Positions 54,046 to 63,793 of a stretch of DNA of 64,000 nt are shown here, in pieces (position 1 is the stretch's first letter; every line of letters starts with the position of its first letter). Location: contig NZ_LMUD01000009.1 of assembly GCF_009766095.1 (NCBI RefSeq), positions 1 through 64,000 on the forward strand, given 5' to 3'. This DNA is from Granulicella sp. S190 (GTDB taxonomy: Bacteria > Acidobacteriota > Terriglobia > Terriglobales > Acidobacteriaceae). Made by a program: the position numbers and the translations under genes. The notes beneath the pieces are model-generated. The model was not told where the DNA came from and made no database searches. It saw only the letters and a program-made list of their open reading frames with translations.

Positions 54046-55311
54046 TTATTCGAGTCGCAGCCAACTGTACAGAGGGAACTTCTCCGCCATCTCGAGTACC
54101 TGCGAGCGAATGTTGCTCAACTTTATGGGATCTCCGCGATGCTCCAGGGATTGAGCGATCCAGCCTGCAATGAGGCGCATCTCGGGCTCTTTCATGCCTC
54201 GCGTAGTCAGTGCGGGAGTTCCGATGCGGATGCCGCTGGGCTTCATGGGAGGGTTAGTGTCGTAGGGGATGGCGTTTTTGTTGACGGTGATTCCTGCCTC
54301 TCCCAGCGCATGTTCTGCTTCGGAGCCGAGTATTCCTTTCTGGAAGACATCGATGAGCATAACGTGGGTGTCGGTACCGCCGGAGATGATGCGATAACCC
54401 TCTGCAGCTATCGCTTCCGCAAGGACCTTTGCGTTGGTGACTACCTGTTTTGCGTAGGTCGCAAACTCCGGTGCCAGAGCCTCTTTGAAGGCCACTGCTT
54501 TGGCTGCGACGATGTGAATGAGTGGGCCGCCCTGCTGGCCGGGGAAGACGCTGCGATCGACACCTGCGGCAAACTCCTGATTGCAAAGGATCATACCGGC
54601 GCGCGGGCCACGCAGGGTTTTGTGGGTGGTGGTGGTGACGATGTGGGCGTGGGGGACGGGCGAGGGATGGGCTCCACCGGCGACGAGGCCAGCGAAGTGA
54701 GCCATATCGACCATGAAGTAGGCGCCTACTTTGTCGGCGATGGCGCGCATGCGGGGAAAGTCGAACTGGCGCGGGTAGGCGCTGCCTCCACCTACGATTA
54801 CCTTGGGTTTTTCGCGGATTGCGGTGGCTTCGAGTTCGTCGTAGTCAACGACTTCAGTATCTTTGCGGACTTGGTAGCCGACGATTCTGTAGAGTTTTCC
54901 TGAAAAATTGAGTTTGTGGCCGTGGGTGAGGTGACCGCCGTGGGCTAGATCGAGGCCGAGAATGCAGTCGCCGGGGCTGAGGATGGACATGTAGGCGGCG
55001 GCGTTGGCTTGCGAGCCAGAGTGGGGCTGGACATTGACGTGGTCAGCGCCGAAGAGCTGTTTGGCGCGGTCGCGGGCTATGTTTTCGACGACGTCGGCGT
55101 ACTCGCAGCCGCCGTAGTAGCGCTTGCCGGGGTATCCCTCTGCGTATTTGTTGGTGAATACGGTGCCTGCGGCCTCCAAGACGGCGCGGCTAACGAAGTT
55201 TTCGGAGGCGATCATCTCGAGGCCTTCGTGCTGGCGCTTTACTTCGTTTTCAATCTGGGCGGCTATTTCGGGGTCGGAGGCGGCCAGCGTGGCATTCAGG
55301 TCGATGGGCAT
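54046..55311 (-). CDS. glyA: serine hydroxymethyltransferase
   Basis: The 421-residue PLP enzyme converts serine and tetrahydrofolate to glycine and 5,10-methylene-THF. The PLP Lys lies in [15 protein letters not shown]. Conserved segments are [26 protein letters not shown] and [12 protein letters not shown]. Length is normal. The GTGGTG element copy 3 lies immediately upstream of its start, so it could influence expression. Confidence 0.97.
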   Translation of the reverse strand: MPIDLNATLAASDPEIAAQIENEVKRQHEGLEMIASENFVSRAVLEAAGTVFTNKYAEGYPGKRYYGGCEYADVVENIARDRAKQLFGADHVNVQPHSGSQANAAAYMSILSPGDCILGLDLAHGGHLTHGHKLNFSGKLYRIVGYQVRKDTEVVDYDELEATAIREKPKVIVGGGSAYPRQFDFPRMRAIADKVGAYFMVDMAHFAGLVAGGAHPSPVPHAHIVTTTTHKTLRGPRAGMILCNQEFAAGVDRSVFPGQQGGPLIHIVAAKAVAFKEALAPEFATYAKQVVTNAKVLAEAIAAEGYRIISGGTDTHVMLIDVFQKGILGSEAEHALGEAGITVNKNAIPYDTNPPMKPSGIRIGTPALTTRGMKEPEMRLIAGWIAQSLEHRGDPIKLSNIRSQVLEMAEKFPLYSWLRLE

Positions 55312-55341
55312 ATGGCGCTATTTTATGTCACGGGTTTTGCA

Positions 55342-55535
55342 GTTTTTTTCCGGGATGGTGGTTCGGTGACGGTTTTGTGGATTTGCCGGGTTTTTGAGGG
55401 GTACTTTGGGAAAAAGAGGGTTTTCGGCATGGTGTTTTGATGGTGTGTTTGTGGTGGTGTGTGTGGCTGAGGTGGTTGCGAAACAACGTACTTTTGGGGG
55501 CTAAAAGTACGCCACAGTTTTCCACTTTATTTTGG
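55342..55535 (+). repeat. GTGGTG-rich intergenic element, copy 3
   Basis: Same order of parts: T tract, GGGTTTTTGAGGGG, CATGGTGTTTTGATGGTG (55429-55446), several GTGGTGG units, a hairpin, GTACGCCA, then CACTTTATTTTGGG. In this copy CGTACTTTT (55487-55495) and AAAAGTACG (55503-55511) form a perfect 9-bp stem. Unlike the other copies it lies at the 5' end of a gene (glyA). Confidence 0.75.
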
Positions 55536-55720
55536 GAATCGCCAGTTAGCGACGATGGCCTAGAACGATAAGGTTGCCCCATAAAATGCCATATTTGATG
55601 CATTCTGGCTTTGATTTCTAATTCGAACAAATAAGGTTTCCGGGCGGGCATCCATTCGTTTGCCGTTAGCGTTCTTACTATCAGCAAGCACAGAACAAGC
55701 AGCAACGGAAAGGATCACCC

Positions 55721-55840
55721 ATGCAGACCTTCTATGTAGGAATTGCGTTCTCGATGATGGTGATTCTCCCGCTTCTTGTCGCCAAGTGGAGCGGTACGCA
55801 GCGAGATGATTTCAGCTCTTTCGCGAGCAAGGATCGGTAG
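55721..55840 (+). CDS. 39-residue single-span membrane protein
   Basis: ATG at 55721, after GGAAAGGA, gives MQTFYVGIAFSMMVILPLLV, then AKWSGTQRDDFSSFASKDR and a stop. One hydrophobic segment is followed by a short polar tail. A strong terminator starts 27 bp after the stop. The ribosome site and terminator support a real small gene. Function unknown. Confidence 0.6.
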   Translation: MQTFYVGIAFSMMVILPLLVAKWSGTQRDDFSSFASKDR

Positions 55841-55866
55841 AGAGCTCAGCGGGATCTAGATTTTAG

Positions 55867-55917
55867 AAGAGCCACGGATGGGAGACGATGAGAGTCTCCA
55901 GTTCGTGGCTTTTCTCT
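55867..55917 (+). terminator. Rho-independent terminator after the 39-residue gene
   Basis: Nested stems: AGAGCCACG with CGTGGCTTT, and inside it GGAGAC with GTCTCC, then TTTTCTC. It is about 27 bp after the small gene's stop. Confidence 0.7.
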
Positions 55918-55961
55918 GTGCGTGTGTTTTTCAGGAGTTGGGATCTGCGCCAACGAACTGA

Positions 55962-57608
<1,647 letters not shown>

Positions 57609-57675
57609 AGGTGATGCGGTCAGCTTCAAGTCCGGGATAGCGAAGTTGCCGCAAACTCCGTTTATCGTGGGTTGT

Positions 57676-57855
57676 ATGAGCAAACTCGGCGGAATGACCG
57701 TCAACGAGCGTCTCTACTCGAGGAACCTAGTCGCGACCTGGGACGATGCTGTCCAGCGCAAAGATCGCGCGAAGATGATCACCCTACTTGGACAGGTCGA
57801 ATTGGGCGACCAAGCCGAAGTCATTGCCGATGCCGTCCTGCAGCGCAAGACGTAG
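57676..57855 (+). CDS. small protein of unknown function
   Basis: A start at 57676 gives 59 residues: MSKLGGMTVNERLYSRNLV, then ATWDDAVQRKDRAKMITLLG and an acidic end. MTVNERLY plus a helical AV-RRD-AMI-LL pattern recurs in short bacterial proteins of unknown role. No signal or membrane segment is visible. A GTG-like region overlaps upstream but adds no motif. Ribosome site weak. Confidence 0.55.
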   Translation: MSKLGGMTVNERLYSRNLVATWDDAVQRKDRAKMITLLGQVELGDQAEVIADAVLQRKT

Positions 57856-57901
57856 CCCAATTTCCGCAAATCCCGTTTTGCAAGAGCTAGCGCAGGGAAG
57901 G

Positions 57902-58333
57902 CTAGTAGGTAATCGTCGGCTTGACCGGTCGAGCTGTAAGCAGGACGTCTAAAGACGGGAGGATTTCGATCCTGGCATTGGTAGGTGCGTCCGTCTCGGT
58001 GCCGGAGATCAGATATGTATAGGTGACAGTGAAAGTGCCCGCTACCTGAGAGTCGAATTTCCATGTTCGTAGATTTTCGACTGTTGGCGATTCAAGTAGC
58101 CGCCGACCTGCAGGAGCATCAGGTTTTGGTAAGACACTAGTATTCACCACCGATCCGTTCTTGACGGTCACCTCTACGGTCACTTTGCCCGTCACATGTG
58201 CAGCCGCTGCGATCGGCGGGTATCGGGGCATCACGGCCTCTCGCAGGATCGGGGGCGCGGTCGTTGAGTTGGTCTGCCCAGGCATCTGCAGCGTGAAGAA
58301 GAAAGCAATCAAGCAGGCGATTGCGGTGCGCAT
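57902..58333 (-). CDS. secreted TonB C-terminal-domain protein
   Basis: The 143-residue protein has a signal peptide (IACLIAFFFTLQMPGQ) and then a TonB-type C-terminal domain: AVMPRYPPIAAAAHVTGKV, VEVTVKNGSVVNTSVL, and LRTWKFDSQVAGTFTVTYTY. It lacks the N-terminal membrane anchor of TonB itself, so it may be a periplasmic TonB-like protein or energy-transducer relative. Acidobacteriota have many such proteins. It faces the small gene at 57676. Confidence 0.75.
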   Translation of the reverse strand: MRTAIACLIAFFFTLQMPGQTNSTTAPPILREAVMPRYPPIAAAAHVTGKVTVEVTVKNGSVVNTSVLPKPDAPAGRRLLESPTVENLRTWKFDSQVAGTFTVTYTYLISGTETDAPTNARIEILPSLDVLLTARPVKPTITY

Positions 58334-58518
58334 CTCGCCATTCTAAAGACACTCCCGCAAAGTCGGGTTTTCGGCAACTTCGTCTGCTGATAAGCAGCTA
58401 GACCCTCGCGAATCCTTCGGTCCAAGAGTCTTCGTCCAAGGTTCGCGAGTAGATATGGAACCCCTCCGGGTAATCTCTAAAACTGGCCTGGCCATCCTTC
58501 CCAGGCCATCCTTAGCGT

Positions 58519-59103
58519 TCAGACGGCTGCACCAACCCCTGAGCTCCGGGACAACTTGCGGTGCATCAGGAAGCCGGCGATAAGAAAGTAAACTCCGCCA
58601 AAGACCGCGTAGCCTCCCAGATCTTTGATATGTGTCTTGTCGTGGAGCCCGCCCAGAGTGAAGGCCACACCTGCCGCAGTGGACTGTAGGCCGCTCAGGA
58701 TCATTGCCCACTGCCCGCCCATCTGTTTCCTGCGAGAGATGCCGACGGCAAGTTGCGCGAGTCCGGCAGCGAAGGCCCAAGCGCCGAAGGTGACGACGGC
58801 CTGCTGAGGAGACTTGAAGGCGGTCAGGGTTATCCCGATCGCTGCGAGGATTCCCAAGGCCGCGTTGACGTATTGCGCAGTGGGCGGGCCGGAGTTGGAG
58901 CGGGCGGAAGATCTCAGGTCGTAGACGGTGCATGCGACATCCCAGAGCGGGTAGAGGATAAGGAGACCAGCGGCCAATGCAGGATTGCTGGCTGCGGTTG
59001 CGATGACGATGCCTGCCCAGAGTAGTTGGACGGCGGTGCGAGTGAAGTAGAGGTTGCGCAACGAATGCGCTTGTATCTGTTCGTTTGAAGCGGTGGTGGC
59101 CAT
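58519..59103 (-). CDS. DUF308-like multi-span membrane protein
   Basis: The 194-residue protein has about six membrane segments (VQLLWAGIVIATA, LAAGLLILYPLWDVA, LGILAAIGITLTAF, VVTFGAWAFAAGLAQLAVG, ILSGLQSTAAGVAFTLGGL, VFGGVYFLIAGFL). This resembles DUF308/HdeD-type proteins in layout. An 18-bp near-palindromic operator lies just upstream of its AAAGGAG ribosome site, matching one upstream of the TetR gene. It is therefore the likely target of that regulator. Confidence 0.7.
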   Translation of the reverse strand: MATTASNEQIQAHSLRNLYFTRTAVQLLWAGIVIATAASNPALAAGLLILYPLWDVACTVYDLRSSARSNSGPPTAQYVNAALGILAAIGITLTAFKSPQQAVVTFGAWAFAAGLAQLAVGISRRKQMGGQWAMILSGLQSTAAGVAFTLGGLHDKTHIKDLGGYAVFGGVYFLIAGFLMHRKLSRSSGVGAAV

Positions 59104-59117
59104 GAGAGCTCCTTTAG

Positions 59118-59135
59118 CTATCTTCTAGTTGGTAG
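59118..59135. promoter_or_regulatory. putative TetR operator upstream of the DUF308-like gene
   Basis: The 18-mer matches the palindrome CTACCAACTAGTTGGTAG at 15 of 18 positions, with a perfect right half CTAGTTGGTAG. It overlaps the region just 5' of the ribosome site. A second site is at 59768-59785. Confidence 0.65.
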
Positions 59136-59175
59136 ATTGAATGGTGAATGAAAACCTGGCGAGCATTGCTGCCGG

Positions 59176-59757
59176 CTAGGACTTACGCAGAGAGATACGT
59201 TGTAGTGCGCTGGTGGTAACGGCCTGGAAGACATCGCAGCTTCCGAGAGCACGTGCGGACAACATGGCACCGTGGACGGTCGCCATGAACGTTTGTGCCT
59301 CGTCTTCAGGGGTCCCCTGAAGTTTGAGGGTGCGCTTCTCGACACCTGCTTCGAGAGTCTGGCGGATCCATTCGCTCAAGACCAGAAAGTATTCGTGGAC
59401 TTCCGCGCGCACTTCTTCGGGAAGACCTGGGAGCTCGGCTGCGAGCAGCGCGGCGATGCAGAACGGCTGGCTGTTGTCTCGAATGCATCCCTCCCAGTGC
59501 TGGACGTAGGCCTGGAGTCGCGCCAGGGGGTCGTCGGTTTTCTGTGTCAAGAACTGTGTCGCCTGCAGGAGCCCCTCTCGATGAGCTTTGAGGACGGCGA
59601 CAACCAAGTTCGCCTTCGTCGGAAAGTGATGATGAATACTGGCCTTCCGAATCTGGACTGCTTCAGCGATATCGGCGTAACTGAATCCTGCGTAGCCCAG
59701 ATTTGCGATCAGGGTCTTGGCGGTTTGGAGGATGCGATCTGCGGTTTCTCCTTGCAT
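59176..59757 (-). CDS. TetR/AcrR family transcriptional regulator
   Basis: The 193-residue protein (start MQGETADRILQTAK) has an N-terminal helix-turn-helix in YAGFSYADIAEAVQIRKASIHHHFPTK, cut, with the IHHHFP motif typical of TetR/AcrR. The C-terminal domain would bind an effector or dimerise. An operator-like palindrome lies 11 bp before its start and another before the DUF308-like gene, so autoregulation plus control of that gene is likely. The ligand is unknown. Confidence 0.87.
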   Translation of the reverse strand: MQGETADRILQTAKTLIANLGYAGFSYADIAEAVQIRKASIHHHFPTKANLVVAVLKAHREGLLQATQFLTQKTDDPLARLQAYVQHWEGCIRDNSQPFCIAALLAAELPGLPEEVRAEVHEYFLVLSEWIRQTLEAGVEKRTLKLQGTPEDEAQTFMATVHGAMLSARALGSCDVFQAVTTSALQRISLRKS

Positions 59758-59767
59758 GCCTATGAGA

Positions 59768-59785
59768 CTACCAACTAGTAGGACA
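59768..59785. promoter_or_regulatory. putative TetR operator upstream of its own gene
   Basis: CTACCAACTAGTAGGACA matches the consensus CTACCAACTAGTTGGTAG at 14 of 18 positions, with a perfect left half CTACCAACTAG. It lies 11 bp upstream of the regulator's ATG. Confidence 0.65.
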
Positions 59786-59871
59786 GGATGCAAAGATTTT
59801 GGTGCTGATTTGTAGCGTTGCGCTTTTCGCTTCGATTCGAGGCAAGAGCACCGTTTCGTGATTACCGATTA

Positions 59872-61119
59872 TTAGACTTTTGCGGTGATGTGCGATTTGA
59901 GGGCTGAGGCGGTTTTTGCCCGCGCGAGGTGCTTGAAGGATTTGTAGATGAAGGAGCCGAGGTACCAGCCGTCGATGTACTTGTAGGGGGTTTCGCCGGT
60001 GGTGTAGTGGCCGCAGGGCAGGACCTTGGAGACGTAGTCGATGTTGAGGGCGTTGAAGTTGGTGAGGACGTCGAGGGAGTACTTGAGCGGGAAGGTTAGG
60101 TCGTAGGTGGCGTGGACGACGAGGACCCGCTTGGGCTTTGCTGCGAAGCGGTCCATGTAGGACATGGGGCTGACGATGGAGAAGATCTCGCGGACCTGGT
60201 CCTGGGTGAGGCCGGACTGCTCGAAGGCGGCGCGGATGTGGCGGGTGCTTTGACCGGCCCAGACGACGTCTCCGAACCAGGTGGAGGCGTGGTTGAAGGC
60301 GCAGACTTGCAGGCGCTCGTCGAAGGCTGCAGCGATGAAGGCGTAGCAGCTGCCGAGGCTGGTGCCGAGGACGCCGAAGTGTTCGTAGCCTTGGGTTTCG
60401 AGCCAGTCGATGCAGCTGCGGATGTCGACTACAGCCTGACGGCAGGCTTCGGTGGTGCGGCCGACGTTGGAGCTGACGGCGTAGTCGGAGCGCTCGAGCT
60501 CTGCTGGGCGGCGGACGTCGTGGTAGGGCTTGGAGAGCCGCAGGCAGGAGATGCCGAAGCTGTTGAAGAGGGTGCAGAGGGCGTTGTGGGAGAAGGCGTC
60601 GGCGTTCCACTGGGGCATGACGATCATGGCCTGTTTCGGCTTTCCCTTTTGGGTGTCCGGATGGGCGGGGTACCAGCGGGCGTTGACGGTGTCGTTCTCC
60701 GGATAGAGGCTGCGGACCGGGGAGGTGAAGCGGAGGAAGTCGGCCTCTTCGATCTCTCCGGTTTCGGCCTGGCGGCGGAGCTCGGCGTCCTGCTCGAGGG
60801 TTTCGGGGCGGACGTTGGTGGGGTAGAGCTGGGGATGGCGGCGCTCGAGGCGGAAGTCGTTGGGGGTTTGGTAGCCAAAGAACTCGTCGGCACGGGCGAC
60901 GATGTCGCGGTTAACGGCGATCATGCGGTCGTAGCTGTCGGCCACGGGCGCGTCGGTGAGGTGCTGGTCTGGATTCGGGTCGGCGGAGGCAGCGAGGGGG
61001 CTGAAGTCTTTGAGCCAGTCAAAGCCCCACTCGAGGGGGCGAACGATTCGGTTGGTGTCGCGAGTGGTGAGCGCGGTCTCCCACGCATACATCCACTTCG
61101 CATAGAGCTTTGAGAACAT
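59872..61119 (-). CDS. ABHD18-like alpha/beta hydrolase
   Basis: From the ATG at 61119 the product is 415 residues. The nucleophile elbow is GTSLGSCYA with Ser254, an acid lies in HATYDLTFP and a His in PCGHYTTGE. A long N-terminal part precedes the fold (EWGFDWLKDF). The form resembles ABHD18/DUF2048-like proteins. No signal peptide is visible, and no ribosome site is clear at this start; the longer frame from 61284 gives an unlikely basic N-terminus. Substrate unknown. Confidence 0.75.
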   Translation of the reverse strand: MFSKLYAKWMYAWETALTTRDTNRIVRPLEWGFDWLKDFSPLAASADPNPDQHLTDAPVADSYDRMIAVNRDIVARADEFFGYQTPNDFRLERRHPQLYPTNVRPETLEQDAELRRQAETGEIEEADFLRFTSPVRSLYPENDTVNARWYPAHPDTQKGKPKQAMIVMPQWNADAFSHNALCTLFNSFGISCLRLSKPYHDVRRPAELERSDYAVSSNVGRTTEACRQAVVDIRSCIDWLETQGYEHFGVLGTSLGSCYAFIAAAFDERLQVCAFNHASTWFGDVVWAGQSTRHIRAAFEQSGLTQDQVREIFSIVSPMSYMDRFAAKPKRVLVVHATYDLTFPLKYSLDVLTNFNALNIDYVSKVLPCGHYTTGETPYKYIDGWYLGSFIYKSFKHLARAKTASALKSHITAKV

Positions 61120-61507
61120 TATGTACAAGTTTAGCAAGTTGGACGATATCCTCCTGCAGGTGGCATCGCCGTCGTGGGCTGGGCTCAGAAGATGACGGCT
61201 CGCGAGGTTTCGGTGGCGGCAGGCCCTAGGACGGATCGGAACCACTGTCTGTCGTGCTCCCAACCTGCTCCCAACCATCCACAAGGAGTGCTTTGGAGTG
61301 CCCAGAAGTGGAAAAGATTTGCCACTTTTGGGGGTTTGATTGGGGAATCGACGAGTGAAGGGAAATATTTTCTTAGTGGCGGCGTTGAAAACAAGGAGGC
61401 TAGTCGTTTGGGACGACTGGCAGCCGACTTGCTTCTATGCAAAACGTAGCATATCGACTGAAAAGTACATCTAACAAGACGTATATCAAGAGAAGAGGAG
61501 GCAACCC
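61120..61507. other. 388-bp gap with hairpins
   Basis: No gene is visible. CCCAGAAGTGG (61301-61311) pairs with CCACTTTTGGG (61322-61332) over 11 bp with one G-U pair. AGTCGT (about 61402) pairs with ACGACT. The latter lies in the probable 5' region of the gene at 61508, which has GAGGAGG before its ATG. Confidence 0.4.
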
Positions 61508-61786
61508 ATGGCGGCAATCACACTTTATACATGCCTTTGCGGAGTGCAGAAGAAGACGAGTAATCACTGGGTGTTGGCGAAGGTTAGTTCGCATGGCGTG
61601 ACGTTTATGCCGTGGGACGCGGAACTGGCGCGGAGCCGGGATATCGTCGTGCTTTGCGGCGAAGGCTGCGCGGCGTCGATGCTGAGCCGCTCGCTGGGCG
61701 ACTGGAAGAAGCCTGCAGTTGGCGTTACGTTGGTGGGATCGATCACCGATATCAGCGCAGAAGAGTACGAACTGGCAGTAGCGTAA
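61508..61786 (+). CDS. small protein of unknown function
   Basis: The 92-residue protein begins MAAITLYTCLCGVQKKTSNHW, with GAGGAGGCAACCC upstream. It contains a CLC pair and later VLCGEGCAAS, so it could bind a metal, and ends ITDISAEEYELAVA. No signal or membrane segment is visible. It is a compact protein of unknown family, preceded by hairpins in the leader. Confidence 0.6.
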   Translation: MAAITLYTCLCGVQKKTSNHWVLAKVSSHGVTFMPWDAELARSRDIVVLCGEGCAASMLSRSLGDWKKPAVGVTLVGSITDISAEEYELAVA

Positions 61787-61902
61787 GGCTGGCGCTCCCC
61801 ACAGGGCCGAACGAGGCGTTTCTGTGGGAATGCGGCTCTGAGATGGGGCTCGGAGCAGGATGCGTTTGAGTGTGTTCCTATGGGAGACGCCCAGGCTAAG
61901 AC

Positions 61903-62196
61903 TTATGGGGTGGTGGGCGTGACGCTTTCGACGATGACGCCTTCGGTTTCGAAGTGAGTGACGCGGTGGTTGGTGCTGTGGCCCATGTGGATGGCCTTTT
62001 TTAGAAGAGTGATGAGGGGACGAGAGGACTCCGGGAACCAGCGGTCGGAGGATTGGTCCCAGTCGACGGCGAGGTTATAGGTGGCGTCGCACTTGGGGCA
62101 GGTGAGAGGCGTTTCGAGCCAGCGCTGGAAGGAGCCTGTGGTGAGCTTGCGGACCGGGTCGGTGCCGGAGCGGATGGCTGCTATGCGGAGGTTCAT
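61903..62196 (-). CDS. small protein with CxxC zinc-type pair
   Basis: The 97-residue protein begins MNLRIAAIRSGTDPVRKL. It has LTCPKCDATYNLAVDWDQ, a single CxxC pair, so zinc binding would need a partner. The rest (LITLLKKAIHMGHSTNHRVTHFE) has several His residues. No family is recognised. A REP-like element lies about 65 bp upstream, in the gap before the XRE repressor. Confidence 0.5.
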   Translation of the reverse strand: MNLRIAAIRSGTDPVRKLTTGSFQRWLETPLTCPKCDATYNLAVDWDQSSDRWFPESSRPLITLLKKAIHMGHSTNHRVTHFETEGVIVESVTPTTP

Positions 62197-62260
62197 CGTC
62201 TAAGGACAGCGTAGCATTTTGGGTTGGGTGGGTGGGGTTGTAATGGCAAGGACGACAACT

Positions 62261-62288
62261 GCAGATCCCTACGGGATGACAACCAAAA
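62261..62288. repeat. REP-like palindromic element, copy B
   Basis: GCAGATCCCTACGGGATGAC (62261-62280) with AACCAAAAG after it repeats the block at 35166. It is followed by GGCAACGGCAACGGC, the reverse complement of a sequence trailing copy A. It lies between the small CxxC gene start and the repressor stop. Confidence 0.7.
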
Positions 62289-62375
62289 GGACAGGCAACG
62301 GCAACGGCGTGCTGCGCGCACGGCACGATCTGCCATCGAGGCTGACGCGCCTACGGCGCCTTTTGTGCTGCTGGT

Positions 62376-63095
62376 TTAAAGTTCGGAGAAGACCAGGCAG
62401 ATGCGGCCTACCAGGTAGTCGGCTGGCGACTCGTGGGTTGCCAGGGGTAGGAGCTGCACCGGGAAGTTGCGCGAGTAAGGGCGAAGGATAAGGCGGCCTT
62501 CGTCGAAGTCTACGAAGCGCAGCAGGAGCGCGGCACCGCAGCGGACGGCGTAGAGCGTGGGCTGATGGGCACGATAGGGTGCGAGCGAGTTGTAGTGACG
62601 GTCGAGGACGGCGATGGATCCGGGCGAGAGGACTGGATCCATGGCGGCGGACTGCTGTGCGTCGGCACGGATGGCGAGGAAGCGCTGCCAGCGGGCGTGT
62701 TTGGGAGAGGGGCGGGCGCGGTTGTCGTGCAGGCGAGAGGCAGAGACCTGAATAGTTTCGATGATGGCAGAGGGAAGGACGTGCGCATCGTCCATGGCGG
62801 AGGAGGGAGAGACGACGGGAATGATCTCTACGGGGTCGCTGTTTTCGGTGGGTCTGGGAGCGGGGATGGAAGCGGAGATCTCCAGGGGAAGGATCTGCTC
62901 GATGGAGAGTTTTTGCGAGGCGAGGACGCGGTCGAGACCTTCGAGGGAGAGAGCACGTTTCCGGTTGAGGAAGTTGGAGATGTGAGCCTGCTGAAAGCCT
63001 GCCTGATGGGCGAGACGGCTGCCGGTAAGGAGGCCTCGATCGATGCGTCGTTGGAGTTCGAGTCGTAGAAGTTCGTGGAGGTCTTGGAAGTTCAT
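62376..63095 (-). CDS. XRE-type repressor with degenerate S24 (LexA-like) domain
   Basis: The 239-residue protein has an N-terminal helix-turn-helix (residues about 24-66, with LTGSRLAHQAGFQQAHISNFL) and a C-terminal S24-like domain. In S24 peptidases a Ser precedes Met (GDSM) and a Lys acts as base. Here the Ser position is Ala151 (SAAMDPVL) and the Lys position is Arg193 (LLLRFVD). Self-cleavage is therefore unlikely. It is divergent from a strong promoter and has a palindromic operator upstream. It may be a repressor of the genes at 63566 onward; the trigger is unknown. Confidence 0.8.
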   Translation of the reverse strand: MNFQDLHELLRLELQRRIDRGLLTGSRLAHQAGFQQAHISNFLNRKRALSLEGLDRVLASQKLSIEQILPLEISASIPAPRPTENSDPVEIIPVVSPSSAMDDAHVLPSAIIETIQVSASRLHDNRARPSPKHARWQRFLAIRADAQQSAAMDPVLSPGSIAVLDRHYNSLAPYRAHQPTLYAVRCGAALLLRFVDFDEGRLILRPYSRNFPVQLLPLATHESPADYLVGRICLVFSEL

Positions 63096-63143
63096 GATGG
63101 AGGGTATCTCTCGGCGAACATATCATTGGGCATGGCGAATATA

Positions 63144-63160
63144 AAGCGAAATATTCGCTT
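63144..63160. promoter_or_regulatory. putative operator of the XRE-S24 repressor
   Basis: AAGCGAA-ATA-TTCGCTT is a perfect 7-bp inverted repeat with a 3-bp spacer. A second overlapping inverted repeat is formed by GCGAATAT (63135-63142) and ATATTCGC (63151-63158). Both lie between the repressor start (63095) and the promoter at 63237. Confidence 0.65.
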
Positions 63161-63236
63161 AGTGCAACAAGTTTCAGGGGCAACATACTGCTAACGAGGG
63201 ATATACGCGAATAGATTTCCTGAGGAAAAATTGGCG

Positions 63237-63265
63237 TTGACAGAGGTTTTGTCGAAAGCTATAAC
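63237..63265 (+). promoter_or_regulatory. strong sigma-70-type promoter
   Basis: TTGACA (63237-63242) and TATAAC (63260-63265) are separated by 17 bp. It points to the plus strand, away from the XRE repressor, and would start transcription near 63272. Confidence 0.8.
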
Positions 63266-63271
63266 CTTGAG

Positions 63272-63565
63272 ACTTTCCCAATACGGAAATCGAAACGGAG
63301 AGGGCGGCTGGTGGAGCTTCTTGCGAAGGCGACCGGGCCAAGTCCGCTTTGGAGACGTGGGGAGGGTGAAACAGGGTGATGGATTTTTCCCAAGGTGCAC
63401 ACCACATCGATGCAACCGAAGAGGAGGGTTGTCGCCTAACCGACGGAGCCAGGAGAGCGAAGCGGAGAGGTGAACGGCACTCCATAGCAACCTAAGCGAG
63501 CCCACTCGACTATTGAAAAACTCGAGGCTCGCCGGGGGATGAGTACGCCTTGAAAGGGAACAAAA
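63272..63565 (+). other. roughly 300-nt leader or noncoding RNA region
   Basis: Downstream of the strong promoter and before the GTG at 63566 I see no convincing ORF. The DNA is rich in purine blocks (GGAGAGG twice, GAGAGCGAAGCGGAGAGG) and ends with GAAAGGGAAC as the ribosome site. Its length and composition fit a structured leader or a small RNA, but I could not match a known family. Confidence 0.4.
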
Positions 63566-63793
63566 GTGAACTACTTGCGCGTTGATTTGAAAGTATGTGA
63601 AGGGTGCGGGGCGCTTTGGCTCCGTGCGGGCTCTGATGGTGTGTACTGCCGGGGATGCGCCGGGCGACTGGCGGAGTTTCCGGCACCGCGAGGCAAGCGT
63701 GCTGGAGGCAGGAAGCGCCAGCGGGTGTTGAGCGGGAGTATTCGCAGCGCAGGATGCACCGCAGCGGCAGGAGTAGCTGGAGGTGCGCGATGA
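63566..63793 (+). CDS. small zinc-ribbon protein
   Basis: GTG at 63566 gives 75 residues with CEGCGALWLRAGSDGVYCRGC, cut, a four-Cys ribbon, then a basic Lys/Arg-rich tail. It overlaps the next gene by four bases (ATGA), so the two are translationally coupled. No named family is recognised. A strong promoter and long leader lie upstream. Confidence 0.65.
   Translation: MNYLRVDLKVCEGCGALWLRAGSDGVYCRGCAGRLAEFPAPRGKRAGGRKRQRVLSGSIRSAGCTAAAGVAGGAR

Noticed and set aside
60112-61113. 333-residue plus-strand frame
   Set aside because: Gly/Val/Asp-rich shadow of the alpha/beta hydrolase on the other strand.
61402-61418. AGTCGT-N5-ACGACT hairpin as a terminator
   Set aside because: No T tract follows and it lies upstream of a gene, so it was kept only as a note in the intergenic feature.
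62269-63186. 305-residue minus-strand frame overlapping the repressor
   Set aside because: Arg/Pro-rich shadow; the repressor in the other frame has a clear helix-turn-helix.
63174-63505. overlapping minus-strand frames near the strong promoter
   Set aside because: They cross a consensus promoter, lack ribosome sites and contain no family motif.
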